Notes under the pieces: generated by a model | The model's input: only the letters and a program-made list of their open reading frames with translations | The model's database searches: none | Told to the model about the DNA's origin: nothing | Made by a program: the position numbers and the translations under genes | Assembly (NCBI RefSeq): GCF_014655955.1 | Contig: NZ_BNBO01000028.1 | Span: 1-64,000 of the forward strand | Length of the DNA: 64,000 nt | DNA from: Kitasatospora indigofera | Lineage (GTDB): Bacteria; Actinomycetota; Actinomycetes; Streptomycetales; Streptomycetaceae | Direction: 5' to 3' | Shown here: one piece after another, positions 15,962-25,139 of the stretch | Numbering within the stretch: position 1 is the stretch's first letter | How the letters are laid out: every line of letters begins with the position of its first letter

Positions 15962-17128
15962 TCACGCCATGCCGTGCACCTGGATCAGGGCGTGGGTGCC
16001 GCTGGTCCGCCACGGGGTGCCGTAGGCGTCCAGGTCGGCCACCACCTGGGGGTCCAGGCCGACCACGACATCCGACTTGAGGGTGCGCAAAGCCGCCACG
16101 GGGGAGGGGAAGTGGCCGGCCACCTCGGCGAACGGCGTGATGGCGGGCCAGAGTTGGTCCCCGACCAGCCGGCGGTAGTTCAGGTCGCCCTTGAGGATCG
16201 TCAGCGTCGCGCCGGCGAATCCGGCCCGCAGATCCGGCGGCATCTCCCGGTACGGTAGCGGCGCGCAGAAGAACGGATGGGTGCGGACGGCCAGCCGGCT
16301 GGTGTTCATGGCCTGCCAGAGCCGCAGGCCGATCCGCCCGGCCTCGGGCTCGGCCGAGGAGCGCAGCCGCCGGAGCGTGGCCAGGGCGTCGGCCATGGTC
16401 GCGTCGGACACGTAGTACGGGTACGGCTTCACGTACACGACGACCTCGGTGGCCGGCGCCTCGGTCAGCAGGTGGTCGACCAGGACGAGGTCAGGCAGCA
16501 GTTCGCGGCCGGCGTTGTCCGCGACCAGGCAGATCCGGGCCGGCCCGGCGGCGGCCGGCGCCGCGAGCAGCAGCCGGCTGTCGTCCGCGACCAGCCCTGC
16601 CGGGCGGCCCGCCACCGGGGCGGCCGTGAGGCCGAAGCTCAGGTCGGCGCGGTTGCCCCAGAGGGCCGAGGCCAGCAGTGCCTCCGTCCGCCGCTCCGCC
16701 GTGAGCCCCCGCAGTCCGTCCAGCGCGGCGAGCTCCTCGTCCACCGCCGGCCCGGCCAGCTCGGCGTCCTTGAAGGGGGCGAACGGATCGACACCTCGCC
16801 AGGCTCCCGAACCGAAGTAGCCGGTGGCGGCCAGCAGGCGGCGGTAGAAGTAGCTCTCCGCCCAGAGGAACGGCGCCTCGCCCCACGGGGTGCCCCAGAC
16901 GTCCCGGCCCCACGCCAGCCAGAGCTCGTGGTCGTCGCCGTCGTCGGTCAGTGGCCGTAGCAGGCCGGTGGTGCTCTCCGCGAGCAGGTCCTCGACCGCC
17001 GCCCGCTCGGCCGGGCCGTAGGGCAGCGCGTCGAGCACCTGCTGGACGAGCTTGGGGTGACGCTCGTGGAAGACGCTCCAGGGGAACGAACCGGGGTCGT
17101 CGCTGCGGACGGGGGGTGCTGGGGACAC
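15962..17128 (-). CDS. DUF89/ARMT1-like damage-control phosphatase family protein
   Basis: A 388-aa protein with the hallmarks of the DUF89 family: VADNAGRELLPDLVLVDHLL (residues about 215-235), the metal-ligand and substrate region, and LTILKGDLNYRRLVGD near residue 335. The latter matches the KGDLNYRKL motif known from eukaryotic ARMT1. Characterised members are metal-dependent phosphatases acting on reactive sugar phosphates and similar damaged metabolites. An N-terminal helical domain (PWSVFHERHPKLV onward) is present as in ARMT1. GTG at 17128 has AAGGAC eleven bases upstream; the frame extends further but becomes Arg/Pro-rich. Substrate is not predictable. Confidence 0.82.
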   Translation of the reverse strand: MSPAPPVRSDDPGSFPWSVFHERHPKLVQQVLDALPYGPAERAAVEDLLAESTTGLLRPLTDDGDDHELWLAWGRDVWGTPWGEAPFLWAESYFYRRLLAATGYFGSGAWRGVDPFAPFKDAELAGPAVDEELAALDGLRGLTAERRTEALLASALWGNRADLSFGLTAAPVAGRPAGLVADDSRLLLAAPAAAGPARICLVADNAGRELLPDLVLVDHLLTEAPATEVVVYVKPYPYYVSDATMADALATLRRLRSSAEPEAGRIGLRLWQAMNTSRLAVRTHPFFCAPLPYREMPPDLRAGFAGATLTILKGDLNYRRLVGDQLWPAITPFAEVAGHFPSPVAALRTLKSDVVVGLDPQVVADLDAYGTPWRTSGTHALIQVHGMA

Positions 17129-17586
17129 GTGGGCGGCTGTCCTTCGGTACGGGGTCGCCGGGCGGGGAGCGCCGGTGGGGCCAGTCTCGCACCGCCCGGC
17201 GGGTGATCCCCGGACCGGCGGCCGGCCGGCCGGGGCCCGGAGCCGCACGGTCACCCGGTCGGCGGGCCGGTCCTTCGTGCGGGTACGGGGCACGCCGACG
17301 GGCGGGGGTGTCGTGTGTCGCCACACGGCACCCCCGCCCGCCCCCTTCCCCGGATCGGCGGAGGGTCAACCCGCCTCGTCCGTCGCCTCCGTGACGCCGA
17401 GGCCGGCCGGCGCTCCGGTTGCCCCCGGCGGACGGACGGCGGTGTCACCCGCCGGCCGCCCGCCCGGGGCCCTCCCTCACCCCGGTCCGCGCCGATCCCT
17501 GCCGTCCGCCCACTGAACCCCTCTCGGGCGGGCGGCGTTCCGGCCGCGGCCCGTCCCCCAACGGGCCGCGGTGGCTTGTCGCCGGG
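17129..17586. other. Gene-free stretch
   Basis: 458 bases between two minus-strand genes. It holds the promoter region of the DUF89 gene near 17130-17200 and the protease terminator at 17544-17571. Reading frames in between are Arg/Pro-rich with no recognisable protein. Confidence 0.5.
17544..17571 (-). terminator. Hairpin terminator after the M4-M28 protease gene
   Basis: CCGCGGCCCG (17544-17553) and CGGGCCGCGG (17562-17571) form a perfect 10-bp stem with an 8-base loop, 16 bases past the stop on the minus strand. Confidence 0.65.
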
Positions 17587-20500
17587 TCAGATCCGCTGCC
17601 AGAGGGCCGGCACGATGGGCGGCTCCCAGCCGGTCTGGGCCTGGTGGCCCTGGAGGCAGCGGTAGCTGATCCCGCCGTAGGTGACGATGTCGCCCGCCTG
17701 GTAGACGGTGCCCGCCGCCCAGGTGCCGCCGCCCTGGCCGCCGCCGACGACCAGCGAGTAGGTCGTGCCGTGGGTGGCGGAGCCGGTGCCGGTCACGGTG
17801 ATGGTGTACGTGCCGGCGGCGGTGCTCGCGCCGACCGAGACGGTCATCGTGGCCGACGAGCCGGACTGCACCGAGGCCGGGCTGAACGAGACCGTGGTGC
17901 CGCTCGGCTGGCCGGAGGCGGTCAGGTTCACCGTCTGGGCGCTGCCGGAGGTGGTGGCGGTGGCCACGGTGGCGGTGGTGGAACCGCCGGCGGTGGTGTT
18001 ACCGGTCGTCGGGTTCACCGAGAGGGAGAAGTCGTTGGCGGGAGTGGTCCCCCCGACCGAGGTCTTCCACAGGGTGTAGGCGACGCCGTCGGCGCTGCGG
18101 TCCAGCACGGTGGCGTTGATGTTGCTGCTGGTGTCGCAGGCCGAGTGGTAGCAGGAGTCGTAGGCCCGGTTCGCGGTGCCGCCCCACTTGGCCGCCTGGG
18201 CGGCGGTCTTGACGGCGCTGGCGCCGGCCGCGTAGCCGGAGGTGGGGATGCCCGCCTGCTGGAACGAGTAGTCGTCGGAGCGGCCCTGGCCCTCGACGTT
18301 CTCCTCGGGCTGGACGTTCAGCGAGTCCCAGTACGCCTTCATCGGTGCGGAGGCCGCGGAGGTGATGTTGTTGATGAAGTAGCCGGCGTTGGGCGAACCG
18401 ACCATGTCGAAGTTGTAGTAGCCCTTGATGGCGCTGCGCTGGGCCGAGCTGAGCTGGCTCACGTAGTGGTTGGAGCCCTGCAGGCCCTGCTCCTCACCCG
18501 TCCACCAGGCGAAGCGGACGTGCCGGGTCAGGGTCGGGTTCTGCTGCGCGAGGGTGAGCGCGTTCTCCAGCAGGACGGCGGAGCCGGAGCCGTTGTCGTT
18601 GATGCCGGGCCCGGCGGAGACGCTGTCCAGGTGGGCGCCGAACATGGTGACCTGGTCGGCGGGGCCGCCCGGCCAGTCGGCGATCAGGTTGTTGGAGACG
18701 TAGGTGCAGGACGTGCAGGACTGCTCGGTGACGGTGTAACCGGCCGCCTGGAGCTTGCCCTTGACGTAGGCCAGCGACTGGGAGTGCCCGGCGGTGCCGG
18801 CCCGTCGGTTGCCGCCGTTCTGCGAGCCGATGGTGTTCAGCTGGGCGAGGTGGGCCTGCACGTTGGCGACGCTGATGTCCGGCGCGTTGCCGCCCGGGTT
18901 GCCGCCGCCCACGGTGAGCGAGTACTGCGCGGTGTGGGTCGCGGTGCCGCTGCCGGTCACCGTGATGGTGTAGCTGCCGGCGACCGCCGCGGCGGACGCC
19001 GACACGGTCATCGTGGCGGACGAACCGGCTTGCACGGACGACGGGTTGAAGCTCACCGTGACGCCGCTCGGCTGGCCGGAGGCGCTCAGGCCGACGCTCT
19101 GCGCGCTTCCCGAGGTGACCGCGGTGCTGACCGTGGAGCTGGTGGAGGCGCCGGGCTGCACCGAACCGGTGGCCGGGCCGAGGGTCAGCGAGAAGTCGTT
19201 GGTGCCGGACGGCGTGCAGGTCGGGTCGCCGGCCTGGGCCGGCACGCTGACCGCGTCCCAGGCCGCCTTGGCCCGGTTGAACATGGTGCAGCCCGGGTCG
19301 AGGTTCTTGGCCGCCGTCAGGGTGGCCGTCCGGTAGCGCTTGTAGGTCATCCCGCTGGTCTTCAGCAGCATGCCGCCGTAGAACACCCGGCCGGCGTCGC
19401 GGATGCCGATCCCGGTGACGGAGGAGCTGTTGCAGGTCGGGCTGGACGGCTTGCCGCCGCCGGGGGCCGAGCCCTCGGCCAGCAGGTAGAACCAGTGGTT
19501 CAGCGGGCCGGCCGCCGCGTGCTCCTCGGTGTTGGGGATCGAGGCCGAGTAGCAGTTCGGGTTGTTGCCGACCAGCGAGGGGTTGTACATGTTCCGGATC
19601 GGCCCGCTGCCGACCAGGTTGATCATCTCGCCGACGGTGTAGTCGGGGTTGTCGTACGGCGACGGCTCGGCGGCGTAGGCCTCGGTGAGCGCGCCCATGA
19701 TGTCGCCGGTCGCCTCGCCCAGGCCGGACTCGTTGTTGGCGCCGCCGGGGGTGTACTGGTCGATGCCGTGGCCGAACTCGTGGCCGACCACGTCGATCGA
19801 GGCGATCCACTCGTTGGCGTTGTTGTGGCCGATCGATATCGACGAGCCGTCCCAGTACGCGTTCACGTCGTTCAGGCCGACCTTGACCGGCCAGCTGCCG
19901 CCGTTGCCGTTGTGCCCGTTGCGGCCCAGCCAGTCGCGGAGCATGTCCCATTCCTTCTGCGCCGCGAACATCACGTCGGCGCAGCCGGTCTCCTTGCTGG
20001 TCGGGTTGCCGGTGCCCCAGGAGTCGCTGGACTTGGAGAACACCTGCCCGCTGCTGTAGTCCGCACAGCTCAGCCCGGAGCGGCCGGGGTCGCGCAGCGA
20101 GTAGGAGCTGCCGGAGCCCGTCGTGTTGATGGTCAGCGGCGAGGGGCCGTTCCACCTGCTGTTGATGGTGCCGGCCTTGACGTCGTCGTAGCTGTCGATC
20201 AGCGCGCCCGTCCGGGCGTCGACGAAGACGTGCTGGTGGCTGGGGGCGGTCGCGGTCCGGCCGGTGAGCACGGTCTCCCAGGCGAGCCGGCCCTTGCCGT
20301 CCTTCACCCGGACGACCAGCCGGTGCGAGTCGACCGCGTCCACGGCGGCGAGGGCGCCGCGGGAGGTCCGCTCGGCCTCCGCCGCGCCGACCACGGGGGT
20401 GGTCGGCACCCCGACCGGGCCGGTGGAGGCGGACTGGGTGGCCCGGACCCGGCCCTGCCCGTCGGCGATCACGACGGCGTCGCCGCCGACCACCGGCAGG

Positions 20501-20784
20501 CCGCGGTAGCTGCGCTCGTACGCCACCGAGTACATGCCGTCGATCCACGGTGTGACGGTGTGCCGTTCGTAGCTCTCGCCGGGGCCCTTGGCGAGCGAGT
20601 CCAGGCCGGCCGCGGCCGCCTGGTCGGCGGCGGACACGGCGGCGGCAAGGGCGCTGGGCGGGGGAGTGGTGGGCCCGCCCGGCTTGGCCGACGCCGATCC
20701 GGCGGTGGTGGCCATCATGCCTGCCAGGACGGCCAGGGTTGTCCCGGCCGTCAGCAATCTGCGTTTGGTGGTTCCGTGCTGCAT
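17587..20784 (-). CDS. Secreted double metalloprotease: M4 thermolysin-like + M28 aminopeptidase + chitin-binding tail
   Basis: A 1065-aa exported protein. Order: signal peptide 1-33 (ends GSASA); an FTP/PepSY-like propeptide to about 215; an M4 domain to about 525 with H335-E-F-G-H339 and Glu357 in GLGEATGD; an Ig-like repeat (about 528-625, contains [20 protein letters not shown]); an M28 domain to about 910 with GAHLDS, INDNGSG, WTGEEQG, NFDMVG and CYHSACD as zinc ligands; a second Ig-like repeat; and a CBM5/12-like chitin-binding tail starting [18 protein letters not shown]. Both catalytic sets look intact. Separate M4 or M28 secreted proteases are common in streptomycetes; both in one chain is unusual. 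ATG has GAGGAG six bases upstream. Divergent from an XRE regulator. Confidence 0.9.
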   Translation of the reverse strand: MQHGTTKRRLLTAGTTLAVLAGMMATTAGSASAKPGGPTTPPPSALAAAVSAADQAAAAGLDSLAKGPGESYERHTVTPWIDGMYSVAYERSYRGLPVVGGDAVVIADGQGRVRATQSASTGPVGVPTTPVVGAAEAERTSRGALAAVDAVDSHRLVVRVKDGKGRLAWETVLTGRTATAPSHQHVFVDARTGALIDSYDDVKAGTINSRWNGPSPLTINTTGSGSSYSLRDPGRSGLSCADYSSGQVFSKSSDSWGTGNPTSKETGCADVMFAAQKEWDMLRDWLGRNGHNGNGGSWPVKVGLNDVNAYWDGSSISIGHNNANEWIASIDVVGHEFGHGIDQYTPGGANNESGLGEATGDIMGALTEAYAAEPSPYDNPDYTVGEMINLVGSGPIRNMYNPSLVGNNPNCYSASIPNTEEHAAAGPLNHWFYLLAEGSAPGGGKPSSPTCNSSSVTGIGIRDAGRVFYGGMLLKTSGMTYKRYRTATLTAAKNLDPGCTMFNRAKAAWDAVSVPAQAGDPTCTPSGTNDFSLTLGPATGSVQPGASTSSTVSTAVTSGSAQSVGLSASGQPSGVTVSFNPSSVQAGSSATMTVSASAAAVAGSYTITVTGSGTATHTAQYSLTVGGGNPGGNAPDISVANVQAHLAQLNTIGSQNGGNRRAGTAGHSQSLAYVKGKLQAAGYTVTEQSCTSCTYVSNNLIADWPGGPADQVTMFGAHLDSVSAGPGINDNGSGSAVLLENALTLAQQNPTLTRHVRFAWWTGEEQGLQGSNHYVSQLSSAQRSAIKGYYNFDMVGSPNAGYFINNITSAASAPMKAYWDSLNVQPEENVEGQGRSDDYSFQQAGIPTSGYAAGASAVKTAAQAAKWGGTANRAYDSCYHSACDTSSNINATVLDRSADGVAYTLWKTSVGGTTPANDFSLSVNPTTGNTTAGGSTTATVATATTSGSAQTVNLTASGQPSGTTVSFSPASVQSGSSATMTVSVGASTAAGTYTITVTGTGSATHGTTYSLVVGGGQGGGTWAAGTVYQAGDIVTYGGISYRCLQGHQAQTGWEPPIVPALWQRI

Positions 20785-21089
20785 CGAGGCTCCTCGAACG
20801 TGGGGGTCCTCGAACGCGGACGGTGCAGCGGGTGGTGCCCCCGGTACGCCGCCGGGGAGGGCGGCCGTACCGGGGTGTCCGCGCTCGGGTGCCGGAACCC
20901 TCACATGTCGTCATGTCCGGAGCAATGGTCTAGTCATGTTCGGCGGCGCTTCGGCAAGTTCTGTCAAGGTGCCTGCCCGGCAAAGTGGTTGAGACCACGT
21001 CATGTACGGGACGGCGTTCCTCCAGTACCGTCCTGGCACGGAGGGCGCCCCGCCGCGCCCGTCGACCCAGCGTCCAGGGGGGAGCTGCC
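20785..21089. other. Divergent promoter region, protease and XRE regulator
   Basis: 305 bases. A minus-strand TTGACA (plus-strand 20962-20967) is a possible -35 element for the protease. The hexamer TCATGT recurs near 20912, 20934 and 21000, beside ACATGT near 20905. No gene is seen. Confidence 0.35.
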
Positions 21090-22721
21090 GTGCAAGGGAG
21101 CCGCGCCGTCACGCGCGCCGTCACGGGTACCGCCGGGCCCGCGCGCCCCGCAGCCCAGGCCCTGGCAGCCCAGGCCGCGCCACCCCAGGCCCCCGCATCC
21201 GCGGCCCCGGCGACGTCCGCCCCCGCGAGCCCCACCCCCTGGCCGGTGTTCGGCGCCCGGCTGCGCCACTGGCGCCGGAGCGCCGGCCTCACCCAGGCCC
21301 GGCTCGCCACCCTGGTCGGCTACGACCACACGGCGATCAGCAAACTCGAACACGGCACCCGCCGGGCCACCCCCCGGCTGGCCGCCCGGCTCGACGGCCT
21401 GCTCGGGGCCGAGGGAGACCTGCTGACCGCCTTCCGCGCCGCCGAGGAACGCCAGGAGCACCAGGAGCGTTCGGAGCACGCGGACGGCGTGGCGCACGCG
21501 GGGAGCGCGGCAGGTGCGGAGCACGGCCGGCAGGGACAGTACGGGCAGCCCGTCCGGCCCGACCCGCCGGGCCCGTCCGGCCCCGTCCGCCCGCCGTTGC
21601 CCGGCTGGCCCGCGGCCGAGCCCGTCCCGACCGCCCTCCCGCCGCTGGGCGGCCTGCTGCCCGCCCGCCTCCCCGACTACGGGCTGCTCTGCCCCCTGCA
21701 CGGCGCCACCGGCTGCGTCGTCCCCCCGGCCGCCGACGTCGCCGCCCTGCACGCCGGGTTCTGCGCCACCGCCCCCGACGGCCCGCCGCGGACGGACGCC
21801 GACACCGTGCACGCCCTGACCGGCCTTCTCGCCGTCCACATCCGGGCCGGCGAGGAACACATCCACCCGGGCATCGCCGCCGCCGTCGAACACACCCTGC
21901 GGGTCATCGTCCGGCAGCTGCCGCTGGCGCCGGCCGACCCGCGCCGCCCGCTCGCCCGGCTCGCCGCGGAGTACGCGCACGCCGCCGGGGTGCTGCGGAT
22001 GCAGCGCGGCCGCAACGCCACCGCGATGGCCTGCTTCGACCGCGCGCTCAGCTGGTCCGAACTGGCCGACGACCCGGCCACCCAGGTGGCCGCCCTGAGC
22101 GACATGAGCACCCTGGCCCGGCTGGAGGGCGACGCCGCCTCCGCCCTCGGCTACGCCCGCGAGATCACCCGCGCGGCCCCCGGCCGGCACTGGGCCGGCG
22201 CCATGGCGCAGGTCTACCAGGCCCGCGCGCACGCCCTGGCCGGGGACGTCCGCGAGACCGTCCGGCACGTCGGCCGGGCCCGCCTGCACCTCGACCACAT
22301 CGGGTCCCGCGACGAGTCCGACGCCCCCTGGCTGACCATCGCGTCCATGCACCTACGGGTGGAGTCCGGCGCCGCGGCCGCCCTGCGGGACGCCGCCGCC
22401 GTGGTCGGCGACCCCGGTCTCGCGCGCCGCGCGCTCGACGCCGCCGGCACCGCCCTGGAGCTGCTGGCACCCGAGCAACTCCCTTCGGCCCGGCTGCTGT
22501 TCAGGCTTCGGATCGCCGACTGCCACCTCTGCGCGGACGACCCGCAGGCCGCCCTCGCGCTGCTGCGCCCGGCCCTGGAGGACCCGGCCGTCGGCGTCGG
22601 CGGCCTGCCCGCCCTGGTCGGCCACGAACTGCGCGGCCTCCGCGACCGGCTCGCCGCCCGGCGCGGCGGCCCGCCCGAACTCGCCGCCGCCGCCCGGCGA
22701 CTGGACGAACTGGCCCGGTGA
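21090..22721 (+). CDS. XRE-family HTH regulator with helical repeat domain
   Basis: A 543-aa regulator. After an Ala/Pro-rich leader, residues about 53-110 form a Cro/C1-type HTH (FGARLRHWRRSAGLTQARLATLVGYDHTAISKLEHG). A disordered Pro/Gly linker runs to about residue 190. The remainder is an alpha-helical domain of TPR-like pairs (HAAGVLRMQRGRNATAMACFDRAL, AQVYQARAHALAGDVRETVRHVG). This layout is typical of streptomycete regulators with a TPR sensor. GTG at 21090 has GGGGGAG seven bases upstream. It is divergent from the M4-M28 protease gene, which is the obvious candidate target, but no clear operator is visible. Confidence 0.8.
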   Translation: MQGSRAVTRAVTGTAGPARPAAQALAAQAAPPQAPASAAPATSAPASPTPWPVFGARLRHWRRSAGLTQARLATLVGYDHTAISKLEHGTRRATPRLAARLDGLLGAEGDLLTAFRAAEERQEHQERSEHADGVAHAGSAAGAEHGRQGQYGQPVRPDPPGPSGPVRPPLPGWPAAEPVPTALPPLGGLLPARLPDYGLLCPLHGATGCVVPPAADVAALHAGFCATAPDGPPRTDADTVHALTGLLAVHIRAGEEHIHPGIAAAVEHTLRVIVRQLPLAPADPRRPLARLAAEYAHAAGVLRMQRGRNATAMACFDRALSWSELADDPATQVAALSDMSTLARLEGDAASALGYAREITRAAPGRHWAGAMAQVYQARAHALAGDVRETVRHVGRARLHLDHIGSRDESDAPWLTIASMHLRVESGAAAALRDAAAVVGDPGLARRALDAAGTALELLAPEQLPSARLLFRLRIADCHLCADDPQAALALLRPALEDPAVGVGGLPALVGHELRGLRDRLAARRGGPPELAAAARRLDELAR

Positions 22722-22777
22722 AGGGCGGCCGCGGCACGGCGAAGTGCGGTGGCGGCGAGTTCGGGCGGGCCGGTCCG

Positions 22778-23194
22778 CTACACCGGCGGCCGTACCCACG
22801 GGGCGAAGCGCTGACCGGGGGCGAGATCCTCCCGCCAGTACCTCAGCACCGTCCCGTGCACGACCTCGAACCCCTCTGCGGCGACCAGGCAGGAGACGGG
22901 CTCCCGGCCGCCGGCGTCCGCTTCGAAGGCGACCAGGACGGGCGGCACTCCACCGAGCCGACGGGTGACCCCCGTCCACTCCTCGCGGGTCGGCGCACGG
23001 AAGACCGGATCCTGGAACTCCGCCGGACAGCTGACGAAGGCCGGCCGGTCGAAGACCAGTTCCAGGCCGTGGTGGTAGGCGAGGTCATGCCCGGCGGCCA
23101 GCCGGAACTGCCCGGCGTCCCATCCGATCACCTCCCAGTCCCACCAGCTCCCCTCGGGCAGCCGGACGCCGCCGTACGGGCGGGCCCCGCTCAC
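22778..23194 (-). CDS. Conserved-looking hypothetical protein
   Basis: A 138-aa soluble protein with no signal peptide or membrane segment. It is rich in aromatic residues near the start (GSWWDWEVIGWDAGQFRLAAGHDLAYHHGLELVFDR) and has mixed alpha/beta character. Codon use is normal. GTG at 23194 has GAGGGG about seven bases upstream. I recognise no family; a small ligand-binding or immunity-like fold is possible but unsupported. It follows the deaminase gene, separated by a strong hairpin, so it probably has its own promoter. Confidence 0.62.
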   Translation of the reverse strand: MSGARPYGGVRLPEGSWWDWEVIGWDAGQFRLAAGHDLAYHHGLELVFDRPAFVSCPAEFQDPVFRAPTREEWTGVTRRLGGVPPVLVAFEADAGGREPVSCLVAAEGFEVVHGTVLRYWREDLAPGQRFAPWVRPPV

Positions 23195-23220
23195 CGCCCG
23201 CCCCTCACCCGTGCGGACGG

Positions 23221-23257
23221 ACCGGCGGGGGCCCTCCCCACGCGGGCCCCCGCCGGT
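23221..23257 (-). terminator. Hairpin terminator after the LLM-deaminase unit
   Basis: ACCGGCGGGGGCCC (23221-23234) and GGGCCCCCGCCGGT (23244-23257) form a perfect 14-bp stem with a 9-base loop, 22 bases past the deaminase stop. Confidence 0.75.
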
Positions 23258-23278
23258 GTCCGCCGGCCGTGGGAACGG

Positions 23279-23713
23279 TCATGACCGGTAGTACTGCTCG
23301 ATCGGAACGCGCGCCTCGTCGAACAGCGCCGGGCCGTCCTGGGCGACCGTCGGCCAGGCCCCGGACACCGGGTTGAGCTCGACGAGCTGTTCGGTGGCGA
23401 GCGCGAAGACGACCCGGCCGAGTCCGGAGCGGGCGATGCCGCCGCCGCACATGCCGCAGGGCTGGCAGCTGGTGTACATGGTGGTGCGGGCGGCCGTTTC
23501 GGGGTCGAGTTCGCGGGCCGCCCAGCGCGCCAGCTTCAGCTCCGGGTGGGCGCTGATGTCGTTGTCGCTGCGGACGGTGTTGTGGGCCTCGATCAGGATC
23601 GTGCCGTCCGGGGCGGCCAGCAGCGAGCCGTAGGGCGCGTCGCCCAGCTTGACGGCGTTCGCCGCCAGGGCGATCGCGCGGCGCAGGAGCTGCTCGTCGG
23701 CGGGGGTGATCAC
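23279..23713 (-). CDS. Nucleoside/cytidine deaminase-fold zinc hydrolase
   Basis: A 144-aa CMP/dCMP deaminase-type protein. Zinc ligands are visible: HPELKL supplies the His and catalytic Glu, and TSCQPCGMCGGGI the PCxxC cysteines. This spacing is seen in nucleoside deaminases of the guanine/tRNA-adenosine type. I chose GTG at 23713: it overlaps the upstream stop as GTGA and has GGAGG eight bases upstream. An ATG five codons earlier is possible but lies 5' of that ribosome site. Translation is probably coupled to the LLM oxidoreductase. Substrate is uncertain; guanine, cytosine or a modified base are all possible. Confidence 0.85.
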   Translation of the reverse strand: MITPADEQLLRRAIALAANAVKLGDAPYGSLLAAPDGTILIEAHNTVRSDNDISAHPELKLARWAARELDPETAARTTMYTSCQPCGMCGGGIARSGLGRVVFALATEQLVELNPVSGAWPTVAQDGPALFDEARVPIEQYYRS

Positions 23714-24528
23714 GGTGCGGTCCTCCATCGGTCGGCCACGGTGGCGATGGCCCGCCAGGCCGCGTGCGGCCGGCGGGTGTCCTCGGGATCCCCGTGGTAG
23801 GGGTCGAGCAGAACGGTCTCGGCGCCGAGCTGCCGGAGCTGGTCCAGATCGTCCAGGACCTGCTCGACGGTACCCGTGCCGGCGAGCCGCTCGGGGTCGT
23901 CGATCGGTGCGTCGGTGAGCCGAAGCGCGATGCGGGGTGCGAACCCCGGCAGCACGTGCTCCGCCAGGACGGCGCGCATGGCCGGGAGGGTGGCCCGCAG
24001 CGGGTGCCAGGCGTCGCCGAACCTGATGGTGCGCCGGACGGCGGCCTCGCTGTGGCCGCCGATCCAGAGCGGGATCGGGCCGGCGCCGCCGTCGGCCTCC
24101 TCGTCCCAGGCCTTCCGCAGGGTGGCCAGGTGCTCGTCGGTCAGCCTGCCGCGCGCCGAGTACGGGACGCCGAGCGCCTGGAACTCCTGGCGCGACCAGC
24201 CGACGCCGACCCCCAGCACCAGCCGGCCGCCGCTGAGCCGGTTGAGGGTGCCCGCCGTACGGGCCACCAGCAGTGGTTCCCGGTACGGCAGGATCAGCAC
24301 GGTCGTGCCCAGCCGCACCTTGCTGGTGACCCCGGCCAGCCAGGCCAGCGTGGTGAACGGCTCGTAGAACGGCTCCGGATACCGCTCGGCCACCTCCGGG
24401 GTGACGACCACGTGGTCCGACATCATGAGGAGGCCGAAGCCGAGCCCCTCCACGACCTGCGCCCACTCGCGCAGCACGCCGGGGTCGGTCCCTGGGCCGA
24501 AGTTCGGTACGTTCACGCCTAGTTGCAT
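23710..24528 (-). CDS. LLM-class F420-dependent oxidoreductase
   Basis: A 272-aa luciferase-like TIM-barrel protein. The start MQLGVNVPNFGPGTDPGVL, the strand VRLGTTVLILPYREPLLVARTAGTLNRLSGGRLVLGVGVGW and GGHSEAAVRRTIRFGDAWHP are characteristic. Actinobacterial members use coenzyme F420 or FMN. It is divergent from an Lrp regulator (93-base gap) and overlaps the deaminase start by four bases. The pair suggests a nucleobase- or heterocycle-modifying function, which is inference only. Confidence 0.87.
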   Translation of the reverse strand: MQLGVNVPNFGPGTDPGVLREWAQVVEGLGFGLLMMSDHVVVTPEVAERYPEPFYEPFTTLAWLAGVTSKVRLGTTVLILPYREPLLVARTAGTLNRLSGGRLVLGVGVGWSRQEFQALGVPYSARGRLTDEHLATLRKAWDEEADGGAGPIPLWIGGHSEAAVRRTIRFGDAWHPLRATLPAMRAVLAEHVLPGFAPRIALRLTDAPIDDPERLAGTGTVEQVLDDLDQLRQLGAETVLLDPYHGDPEDTRRPHAAWRAIATVADRWRTAP

Positions 24529-24621
24529 GATCCGAGGCTATCTCGGCGATCATGGAGGATGGAAGATTGTTCTCCCGGTCGTCTCCGGGATCAACCATGG
24601 TTCTGCCGGTAGAATCGCGAT

Positions 24622-25068
24622 ATGGCCGTGAATCTTGACGACGTCGACTGGGCGATCCTGGGGGAGCTGCAACGGGAGGCCCGGATCTCCCTCAGCGAGC
24701 TGGGCCGACGGGTGAGCCTCAGCCCGTCGGCCACCACGGAGCGGGTCCGGCAGCTGGAGGCCGCCGGCGTCATCGCCGGCTACCACGCCGTGGTCGACCT
24801 GGCCAAGGTCGGCTATCCCGTCCTCGCCGTCGTCCGGCTGAAGTACCCGGGCAACCACCACCAGCCGCTGCGCCGCCTGCTCGCCGAGCGGCGGGAGATC
24901 CTGGAGTGCCTTCGCACCACCGGCGACGACTGCTACACCCTCAAGGTGGCCGCGACCTCCATGGAGCACCTGGAGAAGCTCATGGACGAACTGGCCGGCT
25001 TCGGCAGCACCACCACCAGCGTCGTCTACAGCCAGACCCTGCCCTACCGGGGGCCCGAGCGGCCCTGA
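24622..25068 (+). CDS. Lrp/AsnC-family regulator
   Basis: A 148-aa feast/famine regulator. Residues 5-60 are the winged HTH (DDVDWAILGELQREARISLSELGRRVSLSPSATTERVRQLE). Residues about 68-140 are the RAM ligand-binding domain. It is divergent from the LLM oxidoreductase and deaminase genes and probably controls them. The start is uncertain: ATG 24622 lacks a good ribosome site, and GTG 24628 is two codons later. Confidence 0.86.
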   Translation: MAVNLDDVDWAILGELQREARISLSELGRRVSLSPSATTERVRQLEAAGVIAGYHAVVDLAKVGYPVLAVVRLKYPGNHHQPLRRLLAERREILECLRTTGDDCYTLKVAATSMEHLEKLMDELAGFGSTTTSVVYSQTLPYRGPERP

Positions 25069-25139
25069 CCGACGGGCGGACGGGGTCGGCGGTGCGGGCG
25101 TCGGGCCGGGCGGGCCGGGCGGCGTCGCAGGGCCGGCCC

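Noticed and set aside
17419-21426. 1335-codon plus-strand frame opposite the M4-M28 protease
   Set aside because: Gly/Arg/Val-rich antisense frame created by high GC; the minus strand has intact catalytic motifs.
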